Origin: Arachnopeziza araneosa
Taxonomy: Eukaryota; Ascomycota; Leotiomycetes; Helotiales; Arachnopezizaceae
Reading direction: 5' to 3'
Length of the DNA: 64,000 nt
Assembly (NCBI GenBank): GCA_003988855.1
Contig: QYAI01000027.1
Location: 226,747-290,746 of the forward strand
In this document: positions 54,984 through 64,000 of the stretch, piece after piece
How the letters are laid out: each line of letters opens with the position of its first letter
Numbering within the stretch: position 1 is the stretch's first letter
Position numbers and translations under genes: made by a program
Notes under the pieces: generated by a model
Databases searched by the model: none
Told to the model about the DNA's origin: nothing
The model's input: only the letters and a program-made list of their open reading frames with translations

Positions 54984-56031
54984 TTAATTTCGATTTCTTT
55001 CATTAAACGAGTCAATGCTCGCCACTTCTACCGATGACTTATTAGACCTGTGGTCCCGAAGCGGTATCATATCACCACTATACGTGGTCTTCTGTCTCGG
55101 CCGTCCGCAAGTAAGCTCTTCTACGTAATCCCCAACACCTCTCTTCCCAATCCCCTCCAATCCCCATCGAACCCACAACAGCACACAAACAAATGCCATC
55201 AGCGTCGTTGTTGCCCACATGGTGGCCAGGAAATGACCAGAGCCTGGATTTGGCCCTGGAAGGCCATGAGTGTGCTGCACGCTCAGGACAGCGTTTGTCA
55301 CCATGCATGAGCTGGCAAGGAGGAGGACTGTGGTTAACTAGTCGAGTTAGTCATCTGGAGGAATTAAGTGGACGGAGACTTACAAATGAATCCCACCATG
55401 CCCACTTGTTAAGCCGTGGTCGTTGTCCAAAGAAATTCCATGGAAGGGTGAAAAGAGTAATGGCGCAATTGCTCATTCCTGAATACCACAAACTGATCCA
55501 TGTTCCAGTCTCGTATTGAGCCTTGCTCAAGGAATGTGCTACCTCGACCACGCTTGGGAAGAGTTGGGTTTCAACAACAGTATGTGGATCGAAGGTATAA
55601 CCAGAATATTGGCGAGTGCATGTTATATCGATCATTTCCGAAGTCAAGATACTGGGGTTCTCGATGGATGGAGCGTAGAAACCTGAGCAGTTGGTAAAGT
55701 AATGAACGATATACCAATCATGAGCGCCTAGGTATCGCGTGATGGAAGGCGGGTTGGTGATGTCAGATGGAACGAGGGAAGTGACGTTTGCATGAAGAGG
55801 TGAAAAAGCATCATGAAAGTCTTCGAGGCCGAGTGATGAGACGTTGAACTTTGCGATATTAGTATATGGCTTCAAAATTATGGAGAACTTGCCGTTAAGA
55901 TAGGAGGTGAGCTGGCACTATTCCCAGTTATCCCAGTAAGCAGTGTCACGAAAGACAAAGCAAGGACAATGAGCGAGAGCTTGAAAGCAAGCACAGGTAG
56001 AAATGTTTTCAATACTTTCTTCTCCATCGCG
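54984..56031 (-). pseudogene. SUR7/PalI-like membrane protein, apparently frameshifted
   Basis: A good N-terminal start (56031) gives a basic stretch and a hydrophobic helix (about residues 10-35). Its frame then stops near 55878. The body begins in another frame upstream of 55875 (TSYLNGKFSII is visible), with an exon to 55384, an intron GTAAGTC...GACTAG, and a last exon 55337-54984. The body contains membrane helices in the C-terminal third (near 55300-55330 and 55130-55180) and a cytosolic acidic tail. SUR7-type proteins sit in plasma membrane eisosome domains. A two-base frame change near 55897, or an assembly error, is the simplest explanation; the rest of the gene looks healthy. The exact start is unsure. 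Confidence 0.6.
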
Positions 56032-57943
56032 ATAGATTCTTTTAGTTTGAAGAAGAATTCAGTTCGACTGAAGCATATTTATTCTGATATCAAAGCCCTC
56101 CTTCTGAAAGCCTGAAGATGCTCCGCCTTTTCGTCACAAATCAGGCTGCATCTAGAAGAACATGATTCGTTAGTTTCATTATCTCGTCTTTCATGGCAGC
56201 GAATAAGAAATCGGGTGGTGATGAGAAGATGATGGGTCGCATGGTGGTGGCTGAGTGCAGTTGCCCTGGGGAGACTTTGTGCCGACCCCGAACAGGGATC
56301 TTCGTATTTTCCTACTTGTTTCATTCGCTGAGGAAAACGAGTGTTGTCTCTGAGGTGTGGACAAGCTTTTCGACAAAGGACTCAAGATCTTCGATTGGGA
56401 ATTCTTTGACCCTTCCATGCATACGCTAGAAGGAACTGGTTGCTGGAACAAAGCTGCCGTCGCGTAATCGGTCTCCTCAGGGGCATGAGTTTGGCTTCTC
56501 GCTGCCGCTAGGTCAACCGCAAGGCTTTCCAGCCTTTCGTGGCACAATGTGAGTGACGGGAGGAAGACACGGCATGCTCATATTGAAGTATCGGAAAAGC
56601 GGCTTGTGAAGTGAAATGTGACTGGGAATCTGGAGGATTTTCCTTCAAGGCATCATCTTGTGATCTGAGAACCAGCTGGCTGTGAGAGCCTACGAGTAAG
56701 TGGCTTCATGAGGTTTACTGAAAAGAGATTAGTTCTTTCCAGCTTCCTCATCAGCACTCAAGCTGCGAAAGATAACCTACCAATGGCATCTGGCAAGCAC
56801 GTGTCTCCCAGCGTAGACTGCTGGCTTCCGTTTGGTGGCTTGTCATAAAGTCTTCTTGTACCACAATGAAAAGCATGCGACAGGATATGTAATTTTATCG
56901 TTTCAAATCTTTCACCATTGATTTTGAGTTTGAGTTATGTTTATTCTATCGATAGACCGATTTTAAACCATCTTAAAGATCATTATTCATGTCTTTGTCA
57001 TGTGACTCTATCTTCTTCAACCAAGTGCTAGACCAACCCAGATACTCCAGAATAGCGCTCATGTAATGTGACAGAAGAGAAAGTTATGATAGCTGGAAGG
57101 GTTTAAATGATATTCAATTAAAGAAAAGTACAATGAAATATCAACTGCATGTCTGGTGAGGATCATTCATAAGATGATGTATTTTCACAAGCGAAGCGCA
57201 GGAGGTAGGGAAACCGGTTATTACTAGGATTCGTTATTTTGAAAAGCCAATTATAAATTTAACTTATATTGTATATTCTCAGAACTACAGATATGAGCAC
57301 TATAGTACTGCTCTACATAAATATCACTTTTTTTTTTAATTTGAATATGTCGGTTCACAAGATAAACCTAGGTTATCCGTATTGGCCGGTTTACCCTGGA
57401 TACTGGACTCCTCACGTTGTGAAGGGGTCTGTATCGGTGGGTTAAGTTGGCTTGTATTCAAAGGAAGGATGGAGGCAGCTGGAGAACCCTTATGGGGTTC
57501 TGGCTGCCTGACTTACTATGTTTCACGTGTGGCACGTGATTGTACCAACAGAATAGTCAGGGGTGTTATTTTTCGTGCCAAACAATTTTGGTAGGTTTTA
57601 GTTTACCGTTAATTTTGTTGCCCCCTGGTGATCTCCGGTCGCTGCTGACTACCTAAGCCTGATTAACTATTAGTCGCCTCACCGTATTCGCCACTGTGCC
57701 CTAACAGCCTTGTATCCAAGAGAGTTTCCTAGCAACTTTCGAAACAGCTCCCCTCTCAGATCTATTGAAGCTTTCAACATTTCGAAGCAACAAGCCTTTA
57801 GCAGAGAAAACAACACAAGATGCCAAACTCATTCGAAAGGTTCGCCTCCTCTACTTGTTGGATGCCTTATCACTCACTAGCCTTTTAGCATCCTCTGCTC
57901 TCGACTCTTTAAATTTAAAGTTGGAGAGGATGAGACTCCAATC
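56032..57943. other. intergenic, no clear gene
   Basis: About 1.9 kb, AT-rich in part (56880-57330). A 118-codon minus frame at 56547-56191 has no recognisable domain. The 5' part of the BTB gene probably begins in the last 150 bp. Confidence 0.45.
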
Positions 57944-58678
57944 ATGGTCCACGAGCAAGCATTTGCAGATCAATCTCCAGAATTACGTGTCTTGATTCAA
58001 GGAGAGATGTCAGAGAGCTTGGGTGGCGAAACTATTTGGAAAGACGTGGACGAAGGCACGTTCACGCGATTCACGCAATTCGCATATATGGGGAATTATT
58101 CAGTTCCATCCATGTTTGTGGAAACTAGCAATAATGATGATTGTGAAACTGGCGGGGGTACTGCAAGACTAAAAAGGGGGAGGAAGGGGATGTCTACTTC
58201 TTCAAGTTCATCTCATGCTAAAGAGTTCTCTTCTCTTTCCTATCCTCTTCTCGAAGCTCGAAACAACTTCGAAAAGACCTTTGAACCAGAAGTGATCAGG
58301 GGACCCACAAGAAATATCGACGAAGTAATCCTCATTCACGCATCTCTCTACGTTTTAGCAGAGAAATGGGGGGTGGAAAGTCTGAAGAGATTGACGCTAT
58401 CAAAACTCCACAAAACTCTTTCCAAATCCGCATTTTCCAACCTCGAAAGTCAAAACGTCTGTCATATCGTCAAGCTTGCACATTACATCTACTCGGACGA
58501 GAACACCCCTGATTTGGTCAGCGGGGTCGATGAAATGAGACACTTGATCTTGAAATATGTTGCTGCTAATATTAGGCTCATGTCAGATCAACCTGAATTT
58601 ATGGAATTGATTGAGGAAGGAGGGGCATTTGTACGGGATGTTTGGAAATGTGTTATGCCAAGTGGTGCGGCTGAGTGA
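57944..58678 (+). CDS. BTB/POZ-domain protein
   Basis: The 244-codon frame carries the BTB fold in the fungal style: VHEQAFADQSPELRVLI, then IWKDVDEGTFTRFTQFAYMGNYSVP, then YVLAEKWGVESLKRLTLSKLHKTL and VRDVWKCV at the end. A low-complexity insert (about residues 75-100, Ser/Lys/Arg-rich) splits the domain. The reading frame extends upstream to about 57900 (FKFKVGEDE is the first beta-strand) and probably joins a small 5' exon across an intron with acceptor CTTTTAG near 57884. I therefore give the first Met as a minimum start. Such proteins act in protein assembly or as Cullin-3 adaptors; the partner is unknown. Confidence 0.75.
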   Translation: MVHEQAFADQSPELRVLIQGEMSESLGGETIWKDVDEGTFTRFTQFAYMGNYSVPSMFVETSNNDDCETGGGTARLKRGRKGMSTSSSSSHAKEFSSLSYPLLEARNNFEKTFEPEVIRGPTRNIDEVILIHASLYVLAEKWGVESLKRLTLSKLHKTLSKSAFSNLESQNVCHIVKLAHYIYSDENTPDLVSGVDEMRHLILKYVAANIRLMSDQPEFMELIEEGGAFVRDVWKCVMPSGAAE

Positions 58679-58914
58679 CTCTCTCCAGGCTATTCAATAT
58701 AGACCATTCTCGATAGAAGAAAGAGTAGAGTGGAAGAGAGGTCATATCTCAGAAGAATCCCGCCAGGGTTGATTTATAGGCAAGCTCAAGTCCTAGCCTA
58801 TGTTGTGAATTAAAATCATCGGAAACCAACAGCTCTATCATCCCAACCCCCAGCTCTTTCCCCACCCGTCTCCCACACACTCCCAAAGTGAACCTCTTCA
58901 TGAATCAAGCCTCG
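58679..58914. other. short intergenic
   Basis: 236 bp between the BTB stop and a small possible gene on the other strand. Nothing notable. Confidence 0.5.
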
Positions 58915-59109
58915 CTATACATTATCCACTCTCTCCGCAACCTCCACCCCTTCACCCTCACACTCAGAACACGCATCCTCCCGTACCTCAGTCTTCTCCA
59001 TCGGTATTATTCCCAAGCATTTCCCCTCGCTCTTGTTCTTGCACTCCCAGACAAATGGGGTCTCGCAGGGGCAGCCGCAGGCATATTTGACCCGGTAGCT
59101 ATAACACAT
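58915..59109 (-). CDS. small cysteine-containing hypothetical protein
   Basis: A 64-codon frame opens with YSYRVKYACGCPC and has six cysteines in a C-x-C-x-C, then C-x(8)-C, then C-x-x-C arrangement. This resembles small, unnamed zinc-ribbon-like proteins that are widespread in fungi. No signal peptide. It could be one exon of a longer gene, since the upstream sequence in another frame (59213-59007) also looks possible. Function unknown. Confidence 0.4.
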   Translation of the reverse strand: MCYSYRVKYACGCPCETPFVWECKNKSEGKCLGIIPMEKTEVREDACSECEGEGVEVAERVDNV

Positions 59110-59714
59110 GATGTCGAGAGGTTGGTGTTTGATTCGTGATTGACTGGATACGAGAAGTATCTCGATCTTTCGGTGGGATTTGGGGAACGGAGAAGGTTAT
59201 TCGCGGAATACAAAATAAAGAATGGAGTGGCTGCTGTTTCATATCAACAGTTTGCTTCTTGGGAGATGAATCGTGAGTCAAATACAAGATTAGTGAATTA
59301 CTGCTATAGAAAATTCCCCTCGAGTTGTTCTGGGAGATCTCAAAATCCACATGACCGTGGGTTGGAGCTCCACGTGACCAAGTAAAGTATGTAGATGAAA
59401 CTAGATTGTAAGATCTAATCTTTATTTATTTTCTCACAGAAAACTTACTCTCAATATACTATTCAAGTTTTTTTTACATCTATTACGATAAAACTTGTAA
59501 AGTTGTGCGGTTAAACGTTCACCCCAGCCTTCCCAGCTTACCTTTCCCCCCATACACACTCCAAGGTATTCAGGATCTCGGTGTCCACAACGTTTCGGCC
59601 ATCGAAGATTCCTTGCGGTTTCCGGAGATGAAAAAAGCATAGATCAATACATTGTCTTCTCGACGAGAAGATATATAACAGTGTCTGAACGATGAAAGAT
59701 CAAGAATCCCTGCT
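59110..59714. other. intergenic, no supported gene
   Basis: About 600 bp of mixed composition. Several frames of 60-80 codons exist on both strands with no features. Confidence 0.5.
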
Positions 59715-61510
59715 TTATAGCCCGCCCGAAGCCACTGGCAGTGCTCCGCCATTAGTCAAAAACCCGATATCAGGTTGTCTTACAGCATGACTGATGGCTT
59801 GAGCGAGAGTATTTGGTACAGGGCCTAATCCAATGCCTTCCTCATCGCGTCTTCGTAGCTGACATGGATGAGTATATGGGAGTGACACTTGTATGTGTGT
59901 GGACTTACACCTTCTTGTTGAATCAATCGCCAACTTAGGGAGGTAAAGCTCCCTATTCCTACAATCAAAGGTACGTATTGGCCAGTCGAAGTAATAGAAT
60001 AGATTCCAATTACTTTATTCCATTTCAATGTTGATTCAACAGCTGCTATTGATAAGAGGCAAGACACGATCCCCACACCGGCGCAACCAATACGATAATT
60101 TCTATATATTTAGTTAGTGATCGGATGTAATTCTTTCTATCTCACGAGAACAACTGACCTTTGGTTTCTAATATCGATAGGAGTCACCAAACGAATTCCT
60201 TTTCTAGCGTGTGACGGAAACAATGCAAATTTCCTCATATCGTAGTACACTTTCTTGATCTTCAAGTATAGTATCAAATGCAGTGAGTACCCAGACATCG
60301 TGGACCCCACACTCTCGGACTGATTGCTGCCTGAGTTATTGGATTGGGGGAAGAATGTCTTGTATATAGCAGAGTCTTGAATGGAGTGCTTGATCTCGGA
60401 TGCCAGAAGTAATGCAATCAACGGAAAGAGGACTAAGAATGGAGCGACAGCTGGAATTATCAGTTGAGTAAGCCAGTCTCTTAAGAACCAGAAGCTTTTA
60501 CTGGGATCCAGAAATCGAATAATGAAAAATTGGTGTGTGCCACAGGGCATTCGAGAGAAGGTCAGATCATAAGCGTACCAGACGAACCAGATTCCGTGGT
60601 AGGTCATTAGCATATGTGTTGTAAAGAGAATCCCAGTGGTCCAGTCCAGTCCAATCCATTCTGCTTTCGATCCCAGCTTGATAGAATTTGGAGGAGAGGC
60701 AAAAATGCATACGAAACCCCCCCAGTACAACCAGCAGAGAACCTCAATCTCAATACCAAAGACGCAACCCGGCGTAAAGCTTAAAATAATTGTTGAAAAG
60801 CAGATTGCCATAGAGAAAATCACGTAGACCTGTTGAAGTTCTCTTCTACTCTCTGACAGAAGGTTGTTCGCAAGAAGTGAAGAGATCCATTGTATGTATA
60901 TACCTGCGCGAATCCCCAAACCATATAGTCGCAATAATGGTCTTCCAAGGAACGAACTTTGCTCCCCAGATATCATTGAATGGGTATGAATACAAGAAAA
61001 AATCGGATATAAGGTGAAGCATGCAGTAAGTATGTTGAAAAATAAAGAAAGTGCTGAAGAAACACGAAATGCCAAAAAGTCGATCAAGGTGTCATGGGAG
61101 AGTTCGCTGTGTGTGTCCTTGTCTGGGAAGGAGCGTAGTATGATGAGAATAACAGTCGAATAGAGCATTATCATCACCGCAATGAGATGTAAGTTAGGTA
61201 ATATTCCTTTGCCATGAAAGCCGCCAACCCACGGAGTGTAGATTTCGGACTCAGCAGTAATTCTTGGGAGGTCCGGATTAACGTCTCCGTCAATTCCCGA
61301 GGTCATATCGGTTTCATCTAGAGTGTTCGAATCAGTTTCCCAACCGCCAGCTTGACTTGGTGCCGAGGCTGGAGGATTAGAGGCATCAGACCGAGAAGTG
61401 TGAGTGTTGCTATTGTGGAGGTGTTCCGGGTCTAAGATGTTCTGGTCCGTACTCGAAGATTGAGCTTCCAAGTCTTGATGGTTTTGGGGCGCAACCTCAG
61501 GGTGTGTCAT
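59715..61510 (-). CDS. fungal polytopic membrane protein (about 7 helices)
   Basis: Three exons (61510-60159, 60101-59909, 59858-59715) give 562 residues in phase. The first 100 residues are hydrophilic and acidic. They are followed by about seven membrane helices in two groups (near residues 105-130, 150-185, 220-245, 250-275, 300-320 and 355-380, then one in exon 2). Features include a GCVFGIEIEVLCWLYWGG helix, an HGIWFVWYAYDL tract and a TSTGQYVPLIVGIGS segment. This pattern is seen in uncharacterised fungal membrane proteins; I do not recognise a transporter or receptor signature. Final exon rich in small residues. Role unknown. Confidence 0.75.
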
Positions 61511-62421
61511 GTTGACAGCAGAAAGCCTCCTGCTTGATTCTCCTGTACCAGGAATGTCCAGGATGGAGAGTACACATGAGACGGGATTAATTGTAATCCA
61601 GGAAGAATAGCCTCGACCTGAGATTCAAGAAGAATATTTTTTAAGGCTGAGAAGTGACGTGGTAATTGTTGTTTTTACTCGCGAGGCAGAATAGCTGGGC
61701 AGGCTGCGATAACAACGGGGCTATAATCTTGCTAACTCCCGACGGTTTTGGGGGCTTGGCTAAGCGAGCCAGTTGCAAGACGGAGGTGTCGTGGAGTAAA
61801 AACAACCCACCGTCTTTGCAGGAGTGCTGATCGCCTTTTCCAGCTCGCCGCCCGACTCCAGTATAGAAAAATAAGTGAAAAATAAGTGATATTGATGGGT
61901 AAGTAAAAGGATATTGATTCCACAGAAGAGAACCTGACGTGAAGCCCTCTTTTATGCACGCTTCCCAGCCGCTCCTTCCTGCTTCGTCCATAAGTATGTA
62001 CTTAGGCGGCATTAAACCCTTTGAGAATTAGTTGGCTGCCATCGTCGTCTGGCAGTTGTGTAACGGCTGGCATGGTGGATAAGGTACTTCATTGTTTTTA
62101 TAAACCTAAAATGAAGCTATATCTAGCTATAGTGTTACAAGATAATAATATTACAGCGTAAATCAAGTACCCGATATACACGAAACTTAAGTAAAGTACC
62201 TACGTAGATAAGTAAAGCTAAATCGATCTCTTCTCACAAGCAGTACTTACTTCTTTAGTTAAATTCTTTTTAACTTTATTTTTATAAGTAAGCTGTATTC
62301 TGGGCTTTTGCTCTAATACTCAGTAACACAAGGAAATTCTCTAAAATTGTAGAAATTGATGACTGAGTACTGCGGTTCCAACTAGGTAGCTCAAGGACAT
62401 CTGACTTTCAAGATTGAACAC
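61511..62421. other. intergenic, no supported gene
   Basis: About 900 bp, AT-rich at 62090-62350. A 123-codon minus frame at 62012-61641 has no recognisable features. Confidence 0.5.
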
Positions 62422-62802
62422 TCAAACAATCACTATAGATTCCTTTTGAGTACCGCCTTCCTCAAGCCATAACAGATCAACAGCGGTCGCACCAATACGC
62501 TCATACTCCTTGTCGGTTTTTCTCTCCCTCAAAACCAACACGTACAGTTTTTCTCTGTCCTTCACAACTTGCAGGCATTTGACTGCCACCACAGCTGAAG
62601 CGGCCGGGATATCCTCTAGTAGATCGAGAGTCATGACTTGCTTTCGCTTTTCGTCCATTCGGAGCAAGACTTGAGGATATATGCTCTCATCTCGATATAT
62701 CTCAGCACTCTTGAGGTCGCCTAGAAGCGTCATCTCGCCGCCTACAAGTCTTCCATATTTATTCTCGCCTTCGGGATAGAGATTGAAGTAGACATCTTCC
62801 AA
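62422..62802 (-). pseudogene. fragment resembling the C-terminal part of a HET-type protein
   Basis: A 126-codon frame with no signal peptide. The tail pattern CLQVV...LYVLVLRE....EYERIGAT.VDLLWLE resembles the last domain of many HET proteins, where a short Cys-containing beta segment is followed by ERIG/ERVG. No HET motif 1-3 is present upstream. It probably represents a truncated gene end rather than a complete protein. The match is from memory of family style only. Confidence 0.4.
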
Positions 62803-63733
62803 CGAATATGGCTAGTCAAGAGGCATATGGGAGTGCGTTGATAGTCTGAGTATATTCGGTTCATAGGCTAGCTACGAAGGAAAAGAAGAATATGAGGAAA
62901 TAGACTCTGAATGTGCCCCTTATTCTCCACACTTCGGAAATGAGGTTCTTATGCCCGTGCTGTCCACACATGACATTCAGTTCACGTGATATCCTGCTCA
63001 TCACAAAAGAGCCGTTATTGCTAATATAGTCACACTTGCTATAGCTAAGTTCGCTTCGACATCCGCTCTAGCTAAGTCCTGCATTAGATAAGGTATTTCG
63101 TCTAACAGCAAGGATGTAATAACGAGTTAAAAGTTGCTTAGTAGAGAAGAACTGCTGCAGCAACAGTTGTAGAAGAGCTTACGTCTTCTCTTATAATTGC
63201 ATATCGAACTTCCGCCGCAATTGCCGCAATATATTTACATTCGGCATATTCCATCTGCTTCCTCTCGACACTTCCTTCGGGAAAGTATTCTTTGTCGTAC
63301 GAAGCAGAAAGACTAAGGAGTAGGTTGATTGTGCGGCCGTTGCTATGTAGAGTCCGTAGGAAGTCGTTGAAGTATGTATTGTGTTCGAGAACTGTCCGAC
63401 CACTACAAAGGAGACTTAGGTCTGGAACTTGTCAGTCCCGGCCCGGAGTAAAAGCATTTACTTACAGAAGTCAAAAAGCATATCTTGGATACGATCTCCG
63501 AAATATCGCACTCGGACTGCGTCTGGCCATTTTGTTTTCATTAGACCATTCGCGGCTAGCCTTGGTAGTGTTCTTGGGTCAAGAGTTTTATTCCATCGTC
63601 CAGGTCTATATATGTCGGTATCGCCAGTAACCGGATCACCTTGGCAAATCAACTTGAAGGAAGCCATCGACAAACTTTCACCATCACCAACTCCTTCCAT
63701 TCCAGTTTATTCTTATCTTTTCAGAACATAGAT
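62803..63733. other. intergenic, no supported gene
   Basis: About 930 bp. Frames on both strands overlap each other at 63190-63700 and none shows domain features. Confidence 0.5.
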
Positions 63734-63958
63734 ATGTACTCTCCCGTCACTATGGGTGGTTTTCTTTACGCATCTGCTATTGTTATAGGGAGCTTTGCCG
63801 CCGCAGCACCGCTTTGCAACAACACTACAGCTGCAGCAGGAAGTAGCGTGCCTGATATTGGCAAACCGTCTTCAATATCAACAAGTGCAGTCAAGGGTTT
63901 CTGTTGGCTTTTAGAGTGTGTTCAGAATAGGTGCAAAAATGGAGTTTTTCAGTGGTAA
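63734..63958 (+). CDS. small secreted protein candidate
   Basis: A 74-residue frame begins with a hydrophobic stretch (about residues 7-24, ending AAAAP) that looks like a signal peptide. The mature part is only about 50 residues and contains four cysteines, C-N-N-T and C-W-L-L-E-C...C near the end. A start at the upstream Met (63641) is possible but lacks the signal peptide. The gene may continue beyond the window edge through an intron, as the window stops 42 bp after the stop codon. No family recognised. Confidence 0.4.
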   Translation: MYSPVTMGGFLYASAIVIGSFAAAAPLCNNTTAAAGSSVPDIGKPSSISTSAVKGFCWLLECVQNRCKNGVFQW

Positions 63959-64000
63959 AGAATCAATTCTACAGTGGGAAGTGCACCCTATATATAGGCT

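Noticed and set aside
57382..57594. 70-codon plus ORF
   Set aside because: No features, no signal peptide, flanked by AT-rich non-coding sequence.
1..64000. CRISPR arrays, rRNA genes, insertion sequences or bacterial operon features
   Set aside because: No regularly spaced identical repeats with unique spacers, no rRNA-like tracts and no transposase were seen; the tandem repeats present are contiguous or irregular.

Overview
The window is nuclear DNA of a filamentous ascomycete (Pezizomycotina). The evidence is short spliceosomal introns (GTAAGT-like donors, CTAAC/CTAAT branch sites) in most genes and typical fungal families: HET-domain proteins, a LaeA-like methyltransferase, a P450, a polyamine/drug-type MFS transporter, a PRO1-like transcription-factor body and a SUR7-like membrane protein. 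I cannot name the species; nothing here is diagnostic below class level.

Region 1 (1-18.4 kb) is the most striking. Two giant, divergently transcribed genes encode a complete insecticidal Tc (ABC) toxin complex of bacterial type. A 3,299-residue intron-free TcA-like subunit lies on the minus strand. A fused TcB-TcC (SpvB/TcdB-Rhs) protein lies on the plus strand. They share a 489-bp intergenic promoter. The TcB-TcC gene has one apparent spliceosomal intron, at the end of the Rhs core just before the hypervariable C-terminal region. A bacterial origin with later eukaryotic adaptation is the natural inference.

Region 2 (18.4-24.3 kb) is degraded: LTR-like elements in inverted orientation, unassigned ORFs, and a secreted aspartic protease pseudogene that has lost both catalytic motifs and carries a 135-bp LTR-like insertion with a 5-bp target duplication.

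Region 3 (24.3-31.7 kb) holds ordinary accessory genes: a transcription-factor-like protein, an MFS transporter, a metallo-beta-lactamase-fold hydrolase and a small beta-carbonic anhydrase, with short tandem repeats between them.

Region 4 (31.7-42.7 kb) has an 83-bp tandem repeat, a broken TauD/TfdA-type dioxygenase, a divergent pair (LaeA-like methyltransferase and P450), a long gene-poor stretch with an assembly N, and a tRNA-derived Pol III element. It looks like a remnant tailoring cluster with no backbone enzyme.

Region 5 (42.7-64 kb) encodes an intact secreted aspartic protease with two C-terminal cysteine modules, a HET pseudogene and an intact-looking HET gene, a secreted cysteine-rich protein built from duplicated exon pairs (plus a decayed third copy), a hairpin-forming repeat array, a SUR7-like protein that seems frameshifted, a BTB protein, a seven-helix-type membrane protein, a HET-like fragment and a small secreted protein at the right edge. 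Overall the window reads as a fast-evolving accessory region with horizontal gain, gene decay, repeats and candidate secreted effectors.
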